From the NCBI GenBank assembly GCA_008704415.1, contig VXIS01000056.1, forward strand, positions 62,001-126,000: a DNA stretch of 64,000 nt, in the 5' to 3' direction. The DNA is from Sphaerosporella brunnea (Eukaryota; Ascomycota; Pezizomycetes; Pezizales; Pyronemataceae). This document shows positions 24,134 to 35,932 of the stretch, in pieces (positions within the stretch are counted from its first letter, which is position 1; the number at the start of each line of letters is the position of its first letter). The position numbers and the translations under genes were made by a program. The notes beneath the pieces were generated by a model that was not told the origin of the DNA, did not search any database, and worked only from the letters and a program-made list of their open reading frames with translations.

Positions 24134-25566
24134 CTTTCGACAGCTCCCCCGAGCGTTTCGAAGCGATCAAGAAGTCAACACTGCAGAGGCTTCGTGCCAA
24201 AGCTGCCGCTGAAGCTTTTGGGAAGGACACCGCCGCTATTCCTGACGTTCCTTTCTCGATCTCCCAGTACCTGCCGTTTTACGACGTTCCAGGACATCCC
24301 AACTACATTCCTCTGGACAAGAGGAGACAGGTTGCGGAGGAACTGATGGCCAGTGTGGGCCGGGAGGTTCCAGCCAGGGGGCAGGTTGCTTCCGTCAACA
24401 AGATGGGACGAAGCGTTGTCGATGCCCGCTCCCCGAGCATTGATGAGTCGCCCAATGCCAATGTGGCCCAGAGGGCTCCAGCCAAAGAGCAGGTTGCTTC
24501 CGTCGACAAGATGGGACGAAGCGTTGTCGATGCCCGCTCCCCGAGCATTGATGAGTCGCTCGATGCCAATGTAGCCCGGAGGGCTCCAGCCAAAGGTCAA
24601 GTTGCTTCCGTCAACAAGATGGGACGAACCGTTGTCGATGCCCGCTCCCCAAGCATTGATGAGTCGCTCAATGCCAATGTAGCCCGGAGGGCTCCAGCCA
24701 AAGGTCAAGTTGCTTCCGTCAACAAGATGGAGCGGAGCACCGTCCGCTTCTCCGGCATTGATGAGTCGCTCAATGCCAATGTGGCCCAGAGGGCTCCAGC
24801 CAAAGGGCAGGTTGCTTCCGTCGACAAGATGGGACGAAGCGTTGTTGATGCCCGCTCCCCGAGCATTGATGAGTCGCTCAGAGCCAGTGGAGATGTGGTT
24901 TTCCGCAACGTCAACTACGGCCCCTTCCAGCCTACCGTCACCGAGCAGCCAGCCTGGGTACAGGAAGCGGAGGCCATGTTCGACGCCAGCTCCCCGTGGA
25001 CGGCCGATGGCTTCAAAGCGAGTAAACAGGTCTCGCTCACTGCCACCAAGCCCGCCAAGCAGGCGACAGTGCGCTTGAGTCCTGCCGAGAACTACGCCTC
25101 CCCCTCCCCCGGCGTAGCCGAAATTCAGGGCCGCCTCGAGGCCATGCTTATAGACAGGGATGGTTCGACCTCAGAGGACTCTGCCGGCTCGATGCTGGAC
25201 CAGATCTCTGGCGCTGTCTCCGGTGAGCAGTCCGCCAAGCACGCTGTCCCCATCATCAAGAAGGAGCACGCTGTCGACATGAGTGACAAGAGGGAACGCG
25301 CTATCGACTTAGTCGCTGCTTCTTTCAAACTCTCCGAAATCCCTAAGCCTGCCGCGAAAAACTTGAAGCGGTACCCCCCTTACCGTTACAAGTGCACTGC
25401 GTGCAGACTGATCATGAGTGATGAGATGGAGCTGCGCAGACACTACGTCCTGGTCAAGCATGATTGGAACTTTTGGTGTGAGAAGTGCGACACTATCGTG
25501 AAGGGAGAGCACCCTTGCGACAAGTGGTTCTCTAGAAGGGCGTGGGACTTTACCAACCGCAACTAG
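24094..25566 (+). CDS. C2H2-like zinc-finger protein with five 36-residue tandem repeats
   Basis: Unknown function; 490 aa, one exon. The start chosen is the ATG at 24094 (MDRHDHDHDH), which follows a clean leader. The protein begins with an alternating His-Asp tract that could bind metal. Residues about 92-268 are five tandem copies of a 36-residue unit with the core SVVDARSPSIDES. Copy 4 is shortened to 34 residues and diverged in the centre. A disordered acidic/Ser-rich middle follows. The C-terminus holds a single finger of the form C-x2-C-x12-H-x5-H (CTACRLIMSDEM...HYVLVKH), then CEKCDTIVKGEHPC, a second cysteine pair with a downstream His-Pro-Cys. The repeats are nearly identical at DNA level, so copy number probably varies among strains. 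A nuclear or DNA-binding role is a guess based only on the finger. Confidence 0.8.
24367..24897 (+). repeat. Coding minisatellite, 108-bp unit, five copies
   Basis: Units start at 24367, 24475, 24583, 24691 and 24793. Units 1-3 and 5 are 108 bp (unit 5 diverges at its end). Unit 4 is 102 bp. Units differ by a few substitutions only. They keep the reading frame of the host zinc-finger protein. Confidence 0.95.
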
Positions 25567-26264
25567 AAAGGCACTCAAAGCTTTCATGCTCAGCGGTTGG
25601 GATCCTTTGCTTCTCATGTGGCAACCCATAGCGTCATAGTGTGTCCTTTTCTTTTTTTCCTAGATGAAAGCGGAGGAAGTGTTGTGGTCACGAAATAACA
25701 ATTTCTTTTCTGGGCGCTGGTGATTTCCGTATTTATTGCCGTTGTGAAACAAATCGTGTGCTGTGTCACCGACGTTCCGATAAGGTGCGGCTCGGACACG
25801 TAGGTAATTTACTTCGCCCGGGTCGATCAATCACAGCTTCTAGATTCTACGTACATACATACATATACATAGCCGGGGCCTGAGCGATAACACAAAGCCC
25901 ACGACCGGAACCCGGAGCAACCGCCAGTGTGTTCATAGATCTCACTCGGTTGTTGGCACCCCAGGTAAAGTCGCGGGATTTAGACTTTTCTACCTGCGTG
26001 TATGCCAGGACAATCAAAGTTTCTTAACCCCCGGCAATCGAGGAGGTTTAAAATTCCCCACACCCCAACCCGCCGATCCCAAGAGCTCACCACGCCGAGC
26101 GTGGGCACAAAATATACGGGTGCAACACGGTGACTCACCCCCCCTTGCCCTATCTAGATCTCCGAGATATCATCAGGCGTCAACGGGAATTCGGTGGGTA
26201 CTAAGTAAGAAAGCAGCACTCGGGGCTATCTAGGTTCTCGAAGGAGAAATGATTGAGATGAAAG

Positions 26265-26299
<35 letters not shown>

Positions 26300-26812
26300 A
26301 AATCGTGAAAGTCTCGCCCTCTCCCGCAATTTTTTTGGTTCTAGATGCCCTTTCTCCGAATATACATACATGTATGTATGTATGGTACGTGCATCTCGAG
26401 CCGGGCATCTACCCATCTTATGTCATCCTAGGTATTCCTCCTATTCATCCGCATCATCCGAATCATCCCAACATCCGCTACAACGCCCAACTGATCCGGC
26501 AACGGCAAGAAACTCCAGCTCGGCCGAATGAGCTGTCACTTTCGAAGCCGTTATGTGTTTATTTTTAGAGCAATCAACAGTTCAAATTAAGTAAGTTACA
26601 CATTAACTAGAGTACTTGTAGTTTTCCAAAAAAAAAAAAAGAAGCCGCGCACCCTCATGCCCAAAATCAAAAAAAAAAACACTTGCTTGTCCGCCAAAAA
26701 TGCCGCAAGAAACTAGACAAGGACCGTAAACTCCCCGCTCTATTTAGCTTTCAAAAAATGACCGTGACTTCATAATTTTTTTTTTGTTTGTTGGGTTTGT
26801 TTGTTGGCTTTT
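25567..26812. other. Intergenic between convergent genes
   Basis: No gene seen. Holds an A33 run at 26265-26297, CATA/TATG repeats near 25852-25870 and 26365-26382, and T- and A-runs near 26630-26680 and 26775-26785. It contains the 3' ends of the zinc-finger and FAS1 genes. Confidence 0.55.
26265..26297. repeat. Poly-A tract (33 nt)
   Basis: Uninterrupted A run read directly; the length may be imprecise in the assembly. Confidence 0.85.
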
Positions 26813-28563
26813 TTACAAAGCAACCACCGCCAACGCCGCGACCAGGCCGAACGCTGCCGCTGCACGCGCGCTGATGCGGTCCGCGCCACTCCCGGTCACA
26901 AGCGGTGGCGTCAGTGTTCGGGTGGGTGACACAGTATTGTTGCTAGATGGAGCTGGGATGGACTAGATTTTGCGTTAGCTGTCTGCGCCGGGGTGGATCA
27001 TGGGGTAAAACTCACGGTGCTCAAGGTAGGAACGTGGGTCGGAACTAGAGTGTAGGAGGAGCTGCTGGGCGAGGGAACGTAGGTGCTCGAAGAGGCGTAG
27101 GTGGTTGGCTCCGGGTAGGTAGTGGGCTTGGGGTAGGTGGTAGTTTCCTCACAGCTGGTGCTCTCCGGGTAGCTGGTTGGCTCCGGGTACGTAGTGGGCT
27201 CCGGATAAGTAGTGGGCTCAGGGTATGTAGTGGGCTCAGGGTATGTAGTGGGCTCAGGGTATGTAGTGGGCTCTGGATAAGTGGTGGGCTCCGGATAAGT
27301 AGTGGGCTCAGGGTATGTAGTGGGCTCTGGATAAGTGGTGGGCTCCGGGTACGTAGTGGGCTCAGGGTACGTAGTGGGCTCAGGGTAGGTGGCAGTTTCC
27401 TCGCAGCTGGTGCTCTCCTCGTATGCGCTTGGCTCTGGCATATAGGTGCTCTTGACCGGCGGGGCCGAGTAAGTGGGCTTAGCCTTCGGCTTCTGAAGAA
27501 AGGTCAGCCACAGGATCATGATATGTATCTAGATTTCAAGAGCTTACGTTGTCGACAAAGTGGACGACACCGTTCATGACCATGATGTCCGTCTTTACAA
27601 TCTTGTCGCCATTGACATAAAGATCGCCATACGCGTCCTTCTCAACTTTGAGGGTTGCACCAGAAGCCGCGGTGTATTCTTTGGACTCGAGGTAAGGAGT
27701 GTAACCAACAAAGTCGTAGATCACCTGGTCCAGGACAGTGCAGCTGTCGTCAGGATGCAGGGGGACAAAGATTGTCAGGGCCGGGGTGTTGTCAAGCTTG
27801 TCTTCCAGACCCTGCTTCTTGACGGCGTCAAAGAATGAGTTGGCACCGAGTTCACAAAGAGTGTACGAGAGGAGTTCTGGAATAGTGAAATAGCTGAAGA
27901 CCAAAAATGTTAACGGATTTCAATTAGCGGCCAAAGGGATGAGCAGGGAACATACGAATCCACAGGCCAGATTATTCCACCGTCGAAGGGGACGGCGTCT
28001 CCGACCGAACTGATAACGTTGCCCAATCCGGTAGAGATCAAGCGGTGCTTCTTGTCACCGTTGGTAACCCACTTCAGAGGTACATCGCAACCCAAGTTCA
28101 CGATTTCGGTGTCGTTGATGACTGTTCGGATAACGCCAGGCGTGGGTATGAACACATCGTGGTGGTAACCATAGGTGGAGTTAGAGTGTCGTGGGAGTAG
28201 ATCTCGCTTTTGCGACCCGGATCCGGAGTCGTCATAACCCATTTGACGGAGGGCATAATAGCGCTTCTGTTTATCAGTCGCCCTCTTCCGGCCTGAGCTC
28301 GAGGTCGAGGGGCCATTTGATGCTCCATTGATAGGCACAAAGATTTGCGGCGATGTTTGCCCGGAGTCTGATGTTTGAGCAATGGTGTCCAACATCACGT
28401 TTTTCTCCGACGCTTGGGAACTCAGATATGCATCGAACTCGGCGAAGATTGGCTGGGAGCCAAGAGTGTCCTGGAAACTTGCAAGGCCCAAGTTTTGGGC
28501 ACTCGCGATGCTGCTGATCAGCAGTAAGAGAGAGGAGGAAAGGAACGAGTGCGACGACTTCAT
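26813..28563 (-). CDS. GPI-anchored FAS1 (fasciclin) cell-wall protein with PTTYPE stalk
   Basis: Probable cell-surface adhesion or wall protein. Four exons: 28563-27956, 27893-27548, 27492-27016 and 26962-26813, giving 526 aa. Donors are GTATGT, GTAAGC and GTGAGT, and all joins keep frame. A signal peptide spans about 1-22 (SLLLLISSIASAQ). The FAS1 region runs to about residue 318, with YFTIPELLSYTLCELGANSFF, LTIFVPLHPDD, and DIMVMNGVVHFVDN at its end. The third exon is a Pro/Thr/Tyr-rich stalk of about a dozen six-residue repeats (TTYPEP) flanked by two copies of SCEET. The short last exon, which no long open frame reveals, ends with the cleavable GPI signal: a GSGAD site followed by a hydrophobic tail (AAAAFGLVAALAVVAL). 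Start at the ATG before SSHSFL. The repeat stalk should be heavily O-glycosylated. Confidence 0.88.
27165..27400. repeat. 18-bp coding minisatellite (PTTYPE stalk)
   Basis: About a dozen 18-bp units (plus-strand core GGGCTCAGGGTATGTAGT) within exon 3 of the FAS1 gene. Two variant unit types alternate (CAGGGTATG and CTGGATAAG), suggesting past unequal exchange. Confidence 0.93.
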
Positions 28564-30135
28564 TGCGGAGGGGGGGAACAGCGCGGAGTGACGGCTGATG
28601 GAATGCAGGATAAAGAGCAAGCCCAAGCGGTGGGAGGGCAGTCAGTTATATGGCAAGTCACACCTTGCGACAGGGGGACGGCGGGAGGGTTGATTGCCCA
28701 CAGTGCACATACACATAGGGGGGGGGGGGTTCTAACTAGGCATCAGCCGGATGAGCAGAATCGAATGGATTTTCTGCACAGCTGCATGGGCGGAGTTTTG
28801 GGCTGAGGATAGAGTACGTGTTCGACGGGCCAAATTGGGGGCCGCCACGAGAAGGCGTGCTGGGTCCGGCCGGATGAGGGATGTGCCAGGGCTGGGCTCT
28901 GTGCAGCTGTTCTACATATCGGTTGCAAGCACCGCCCCGCGTCGTTTTCTGTCAGGCTGCGAGTCTGACGGAGAGGTGCTTATCCTTCAACTATGCTCGG
29001 TTGCTGGCAGTATTGGAGAACGAGAACATAAGCATCCAGGTGGACGTGGAGTATCCAGGGGGACATTGGCGACGATGAGGATGCGCTGCGCTCTGGGAAC
29101 CACCGAGCCGTGATTTGCAAGGTCGAAGATCTGCGGTGGACTTCGGCAGACCCGCGCGGCGCGTTGATTGGCTGTGTTGGCGATGGATGCGAAGCAGCTT
29201 CTTGATGAGTAATGGAGCACTTGCTTGGGACGAGCCAACCACCAACCAACCACGCTGCAATCCCGTCTCGTGGGCCATCAAGTCCCGCAGTTTCCCACTG
29301 CTGCTATCTTGGTCGCGATCATGCGAGGAAAATCGATAATTTGGGGCCGGTCTTCGCACCCCCACCGCCTTTGCATCACCACCACCAGCGTTTGTACGTG
29401 TCATTCCAATCAAAAACCAACCACCACGCAAATGCCTCCAGCTTCGACGATATAGCCACGACCGAAATAATCAAACGTTGCTTATCTCATTCGATCTAAA
29501 TTCGGACGAGCTGGATAGCTTCCAGGCCAGCCTTTTGCATCCTCAACGTACTCTAGATCGATACCATGTAGTACCTAGCCACGAACAGAGAACGCCGACG
29601 AGCAGACGTAGACTCGCGCAAACGAAGCCCTCTTCCATACGTATGTATGCATTCGGATAAAAGCGTCCCTTGTGAGGAAGAATGGAACCCTCTGCAAATA
29701 GCAATACGCATCGGAATCGATCACTTGCCGAGCTGCTGTGTTCCACTTGTACCGTGGTTTTGGTGGCTCAGCTTTCCGAGAAACATACCTCAAGTATCTA
29801 TGCATCCTGTTCAACGGACTAATAATATACCCCGCCGATGATCGCACAGCGCCCCCATCTGACAGCTGGTGGACCGGGATGGCACAGGCGCAGATTTATT
29901 GGCGCATCGCTTTGTACGTCGCTGATTGTAAAACCCCTCCCCCGAGTCGGTGTTCGAGTTGGGAAGCGGGGAAGCGCAACCTCTCAGATCAAAGCGGATC
30001 TTGAAGAAAACACCTGCAACGCTCGCATACGGATAATCCAACTCCACCACTCCATCACCCGCTGCATGGCAAACAACTAGCTGTAGACTCCAGCGCATCG
30101 CATCGAAGCATACTCACAATCTGTACCTCGACGCG
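28564..30135. other. Divergent intergenic region of the FAS1 and membrane-protein genes
   Basis: This 1.6-kb shared upstream region has no recognised gene. Notable are a G9-10 run near 28719 and scattered CCAACC repeats near 29233-29252. Small open frames on both strands have no recognisable product. Confidence 0.5.
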
Positions 30136-32343
30136 ATGGACTTCCGCACCCCCTCCCCCGGCGATGCGCCATATCAGCTGGGCATGTTCAACTGGTTCTG
30201 GATGCCAACTGCACAGGGCTCTACCGTTCGAGCCGTTGCAGTTCCAATCCAGGAAAGCAATATCTGGATTGCCGCATATACTTTGCTTTTGATCCTCATC
30301 TTTGTTGCTTTGGCACGGATCATCAAGGACATCGTCATAGCGGTCTTTCCACTTCGCGGCAACGGGAATCGTTACGCCATGCTGGTTGGGTATTCCAACA
30401 CGAACGACCCAGTCTCGATCATGTTTCTGGCTGGGGCCTATTGCTGGAAGACGCTTTTTCGTGTCAGGGGCGATGGCAGGTGGGGCATCGACTGGTCTAC
30501 GTTCTGGCTAGGTGTGGGGTTGATTGTCGTTTCCATACTGCTTCTTGCTGCCAACGCTGCTGGCGGTGTACTGGTTGCCCGGAACCTTCGACTCGGAAAT
30601 GTGGCTCTTGTGAAGCCAGGAAGTGTCTTCCTTCCGTGGACATCTGATCCTCCCGATCGTCTTGAAGACTATCTGAATTGGCAGCGCTTTCAAGGCCCCG
30701 AAGCTTTTCGTTCCGTTGCGGACTTGGACCAGATGGACCCCGCCTTGAAAAACAAGTTCACTTTCGAGCCCTTATACGACCGAAGCGATCCCGATAGGCC
30801 CAACTTCTCACTCAATTACACTTACGAAGTCTCAGGGTATGATTTTGGGCTTCAGCGGGCACCTGCGCTCCTCTATAAGGTGAAAGGAAGTTGCGAAACG
30901 CGGTACGATTGGATCGCAGACCAGCCAGATCCCGGAATTGACAGGTACTTTCTCTTCGGAAATTCGAGCGACTTGTTAACTGTAAACAACACTCGGGAAT
31001 CAACCTATGTCCCCTACGCAGAATTCATAAACTCTGAGTCAACAGATCTCGAACTTCACCCTGAGAACGGGGTTGCTTTCCTGATTGTCCCACACACTGC
31101 CGGGCGCCGTAGCACGACAGCAAACAGTGAGGATCCATGGTACCTCAGTGAACCGATTCCAGGAAGTCGCCCGCAGAGCATATGGCAGTACCGCGTACGG
31201 CCCAAAAGACCGCCGCTGTGGTGTGTGCAGTGGGACACATGGGAGTTCAAAGGAAAAGAGGTGATGAACGTGTTGAATCTCGGAAATCTGGTCGAGCAGC
31301 AGAAGGGTCTACACCTCTCCAAAATGTTCACTGATGAGCTCTTCCTCTCGGCATTCGCTTCGCCCCCGATTGTGACGATCGGAAATGCTCTGGGGATGTC
31401 CGCTCTTGCCTCCTCACTATACAACATCGCCTCCAGCCGCCGACTAGACCTTGAACTGCAGAGCTTGGGAAACGACACCCGCAGGCTCGTTCAAGGCTCG
31501 TTTATCTATTCTCGAGATACGGTACGAACAACAGCACGCCAACCCAAGAGTTTGACCGATGGTTTGCCCAACGCTATCACTAAACAAAACTTCACAGATC
31601 ACGAGATCGCCGACTTTGTGCTTCCCAGTTCGGATGTCACGACGATGTCGGTCAACATTTTGTTAGCCACGCCAGCAGTGTGTCTCCTGCTTTGGATATT
31701 TATCTGGCTGAGCAGCACCTGTCTCTTCACCAACTGGTGGGGCCGGGTCAGGAACGACAGCTACCGCGCCCGCTACCTCCAGCGCACCATCGGATTCTCC
31801 TCAATACAGCTATACAAATACCTGGACGAGGAGGTCAGCGGCGAGCGTCGCTGGGTCGATCGGCTTTCATTCTACCCCTACATCAAGGACGTCTCCGAAA
31901 GGTACATTCGCCAGCGCTCCAATTTAGAGGTGATCCCCACTTCTGCAAGAAGCGATACGTCGGCACTTTCGCCCACGCCCTCCATCCAAAAACCCACCGC
32001 CACAGTCGAAGAAGAAGAATTGGGCACCGTTCCCCTCTATGGTTCCTCGACTCCGCCGCCGACGGGCGATAATGGTGCCGCAACAGATGATAGTATGCCC
32101 CTGGCCACCCGGTTTGTGCGCCCGGCCTTGGTGCCGCTTCATGAGCGCAGGAGCTCTGCACCCGATCTTGACAATCGATTCAGCAACGCCTCGCTCGGTA
32201 CGCTTTTTTCGGCGCAGAGAAGACGGCCCACGTCCGAGTATGTGCCACGGACGGATGCTTACGAGCTGGTGTTGACGCAACACTGGCGGCCGAGTTTGAG
32301 GCCAGATGATAATGTGCACTGGAAACAGGTTGCGAGGGAGTAG
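30136..32343 (+). CDS. Fungal multi-pass membrane protein of unknown function
   Basis: A single exon of 735 aa, with the start at 30136 (MDFRTPSPGDAPYQL). It shows three strong hydrophobic segments: about 41-63 (AAYTLLLILIFVALA), about 122-145 (FWLGVGLIVVSILLLAAN) and about 505-530 (LLATPAVCLLLWIFIW). The roughly 360 residues between the second and third are hydrophilic, contain several N-x-S/T sites and probably face outside. The C-terminal 200 residues are Ser/Pro/Arg-rich, acidic in places (VEEEEL) and probably cytosolic. Such architecture is frequent in fungal-specific proteins of no known role. I do not recognise a named family. No intron is needed. Confidence 0.8.
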   Translation: MDFRTPSPGDAPYQLGMFNWFWMPTAQGSTVRAVAVPIQESNIWIAAYTLLLILIFVALARIIKDIVIAVFPLRGNGNRYAMLVGYSNTNDPVSIMFLAGAYCWKTLFRVRGDGRWGIDWSTFWLGVGLIVVSILLLAANAAGGVLVARNLRLGNVALVKPGSVFLPWTSDPPDRLEDYLNWQRFQGPEAFRSVADLDQMDPALKNKFTFEPLYDRSDPDRPNFSLNYTYEVSGYDFGLQRAPALLYKVKGSCETRYDWIADQPDPGIDRYFLFGNSSDLLTVNNTRESTYVPYAEFINSESTDLELHPENGVAFLIVPHTAGRRSTTANSEDPWYLSEPIPGSRPQSIWQYRVRPKRPPLWCVQWDTWEFKGKEVMNVLNLGNLVEQQKGLHLSKMFTDELFLSAFASPPIVTIGNALGMSALASSLYNIASSRRLDLELQSLGNDTRRLVQGSFIYSRDTVRTTARQPKSLTDGLPNAITKQNFTDHEIADFVLPSSDVTTMSVNILLATPAVCLLLWIFIWLSSTCLFTNWWGRVRNDSYRARYLQRTIGFSSIQLYKYLDEEVSGERRWVDRLSFYPYIKDVSERYIRQRSNLEVIPTSARSDTSALSPTPSIQKPTATVEEEELGTVPLYGSSTPPPTGDNGAATDDSMPLATRFVRPALVPLHERRSSAPDLDNRFSNASLGTLFSAQRRRPTSEYVPRTDAYELVLTQHWRPSLRPDDNVHWKQVARE

Positions 32344-32616
32344 GTAGCTTAGCTTAGCTTTGTAAGCTGTCACGATTTTTTTGATTTTTTTGATTTTTTT
32401 TTCAGCTGCCGAGATTTTTTGGAGAGGCTATCTATGGGCCATGGTGTTGTTTTTGTTTTTTTCTTGGCTGGCCGGCGTTTCTCGGCGTTTTCTTTTTATA
32501 AATGGAGTTTAACCTTTCGTATGCCATGCATGCCATGCAAGTAAGGTCTTCAGCTGTGAACCCAAAAAAAAAAACCCCCCGCATTCTCGGACTTTGTTTT
32601 TTCCTTTTTCGTTTGT

Positions 32617-32643
32617 TTGTATTCGGCCGCTTGCGGCCATGAC
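32617..32643 (+). repeat. 27-bp direct repeat, copy 1
   Basis: It begins TTGTATTCGG and ends GGCCATGAC. It includes the perfect 14-bp palindrome GGCCGCTTGCGGCC, except that the two central bases pair as TT. It is identical to copy 2 at 33422-33448. Confidence 0.9.
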
Positions 32644-33421
32644 ATAAAGGGTATAACTCAAAAAAACTGATCGTCGCTACATTCTTGGCTTCTCATGCCA
32701 ATTTTCCTTTTTCGTGTGTTCTACTAGTACAGGAGATATCGCGAAGTATGGAAGCGAAAATTGGGTTTCTGAGTCAGCGAGGTGATGTCTAAAGGACAAT
32801 AGTGAACACCATTAGGGTGCTCTAAAAGCCAAGACGTCAACATGGTGGTGGTCGGTGAGGGCGAAGTGCCAAAAGTTCACGAATATGTATTATCTATAGG
32901 CAGATAGTGCTGTTCAGCTGCTTCCATACCAGAGTATTGTAGCTTCCTGTCACACTGCCTTATCGACTGCTGCATCTTTCCGCAGCAACCAACCGTAGCG
33001 ATACGATGCTGTCTGACGTGTGTGTACGGCCTGAACCACGGTACAAGTTCGCCTGAGTCGGTACTCTATGCTGCTGCTTTCCGCCGTCGCGGGAAGAGCT
33101 ACATAGAGGCGTTGCGTACACGTTACAAGTTACAGGTTTTTGGGTTTATACAGTAGAGTAGAGGCTTCCCGCTGGGCCGTGGAGGAAGAGCCAGTATTCA
33201 GGTGGATTTCAGCCTTGGGAGAAGGTATCACCGATTGCCGTACCCTGTTATTGCGGACAGTACTTATCTCATGCAGCTCAAGTTGTAGCCAGGTGCGGGG
33301 AGGCCTATCTACTGTCCAGTGTGTCCACGGAGATATCCTTTGCGTTTTTTGAGAGTGATTTTCCGCGCAGGAACCTGGAGCTGGAGCTGGAGAGTCCAGA
33401 CCGGTTGTTTGATTCATCATG

Positions 33422-33448
33422 TTGTATTCGGCCGCTTGCGGCCATGAC
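33422..33448 (+). repeat. 27-bp direct repeat, copy 2
   Basis: Identical to 32617-32643; the flanks of the two copies differ. Confidence 0.9.
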
Positions 33449-35689
33449 GCATAGAGAGAAGAGACTATGCTACCCCTTGGGCCTGGGCCTGCGGCCATTT
33501 TCTAAGGAAATAGGCAAGGAAATCGCACCAGGTGAATTACACGTCAAGGAGATTCGCAAGAGCATGAGCACACCTGGAGAGAGACAAATGAACGGTCACG
33601 TCACGATGCCCTTGTCGAGCCAACAACCACAAGAAAGCCATGACCGCCAGCAACGCGGCTACCGCTTCTGTCTTGCCTCTTTTGTAGCGTCCTTTGACTG
33701 CCTTCCACAGCACCATCTGTTCACTCTTCCACCTCTTGCAAAATTTGAAGAGGTGGCATCAGCAAAAAAACGCAACATACTTTTGTCCGCCTTGCATCAG
33801 CGCATGCAGGCTGGGGGGGGGGGATCTCGACGACGATATCTCGACCACCAGACGTCCAATTACTACCAAACTTGAATCCAAGCATCGTGAGATAGTAGAG
33901 AACAAACGAGAGTGGTCAAAAATCAAGAAAATATGCAGCGACCCCAGCAACGAGCCCAGCTCCATAAGCGATGCTCCAAATCTGCTATATACAAACACCC
34001 CGCCCACCGCCAAGCCCCCAACCAGCCTTCCGGACCCTCCACGCCCCACCACTGCCCGCCAAACTCTTCACTTGATCCCTCTCCTCATCTCCAGGGTACT
34101 CAGGTTGAGCAGGAAGCGCTGTAGTGGGTTCTGTTCACTTAGCACGCTGATAGATCTAGTAGCATCTCATTTAGCTTTGTTTTGACTACGATAGGCATGT
34201 TTGCCTTCTGGACCGTGTGTCGGCTAATATTTAGCCTACAACCTATTTCGGCACACCCCATACCAACGTGCTCACGCAATGATTATCTGTATTCTCTCAT
34301 TTTAAGCCATTTCCAAGTGTTACTTGCCTTGCGTTGGCTCTCTTCAATTTCATGATTGCTTGACGGTGTATTGTGTTGTGTATTGTGTTGTGTGTATACG
34401 AAGACAACAAGGCTAGCTGGCCATTGTGTGGTGAATGTAGCTAGAAACCCATGATACCTTTTTAGAAAGGGTATGGGACTTACCCATGTACCCTTGTAGT
34501 GGGAATTTTTATACTGAGTGATCGTATGTGAGCCACAATCCAAAGATGTCTGGGATATGCCTTGCGTAGAGCTGGCAAAGAATTCCTAAGGTGGAAGGCC
34601 CCCATCGATCAGATAGGCTGGGTATATGCATGTCTTTCTACCTTTTTCGTGAACCCTCTGGATGTGACCACTCACTTGACGGAAGAAAATTCCAATTTAG
34701 CGTAGGTAGGCAGGACAGTGGCCGTTCATTTTCACGAAGCAGAGTTGCTTTGCCCGTTTACACCACCAATGACAGACAATGAAGGGGCCTTAAGAGAAAC
34801 AAGCTCGTGTGGCCAAAAAAAGATCAATGCAGGATGGCTGGAGGCTCCCAACTAGATGCAAGCCTACCTACCTTAGCAGAGGGCGGCCGTTTTGAAAAAT
34901 GATTATTTGGTCCTTATATGGCGCTTGTAATTCTGTGCGGCTAGTGAGCAAAAACCATTTTTTGCTGCTTACCATTGTATGATATTATACGTTGAAAACC
35001 TTATATGGCCGATCGCAACGGCGCGGCACGGGCACCCTCGCCGCAACCAACACCGCAATCTCCATCCTGATCATCCCATCATCATCACCACCATCACCGT
35101 CGAGCCGCGCACGACTGTCGCCTCAACCCCCAAAACTGAGGCGACACCACCAGTAGACTCGGCACAAAAAAGTGACTGGGAGATGTGACGATGCAAAAGC
35201 GTGAGGCCCACTAGTCAGTCGCAGAGTTACAGCTTGTTGATAAACTCAACACCATGGCCATGGCAGCGAGGCCTGATGATTCACTGAAACACTGGGTGTC
35301 ACTCGAATTCGCTCCCAACTTGAGATTATGTCTAACCATTGTATAACGATTATATAACGATTATTTAATGAGCAAGGTTTTTTTAAAATGGGTTTTGATC
35401 CAAAACCATTTTGTGGTCGATCATGGCGTTTACCACCGGATATCCTTTTTGTGACGACCATTTTTCCAGAAACCCATTACATCACCCTTTCTTCAGCCTG
35501 AGCACGATAGAAAAGTCACACAAACTCGACCGTCTGGGAAAGGGCCACACAATGGTCATATGACGATTTTTAAAAAATAAAACGACCGTCTCCTGCTAAG
35601 GTAGGTAATTATCTAGGAAGTTGTTGTGAGGACTGTGCTGACTGTCGGTAAGTCGACATACCGAAAAGGATGGATACTTTGTAGGCACT

Positions 35690-35932
35690 ACCGTATTATT
35701 TCGTACGAAAGGCTGGCTTTTCAGTAGGGCGCTCCCTGAGTAAGAAAGAGAGCAAAACGCCGCTTACTCGCCTGCAAACCAAAAACTCGTCATCTTTTTC
35801 CCTTTCCTCAACTTCCTTGAGATCAGCCGGCATGTTTCTCCTCCAAAAGACCCAGTCCTTCGAGTCGCGTTGGGTCGCTCAAACCTAACCCTGCAGTGTC
35901 GAAAGCTCACTCGACATCCGAAATAATACGGT
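35690..35932. repeat. Inverted pair of 14-bp arms, possible decayed TIR element
   Basis: ACCGTATTATTTCG at 35690-35703 has an exact inverted match at 35919-35932. The 215-bp interior has no coding signal. No clear target duplication was seen. Confidence 0.5.

Noticed and set aside
35881..35895. CCTAACCCT as an interstitial telomere repeat
   Set aside because: Only one and a half units are present, which is expected by chance.
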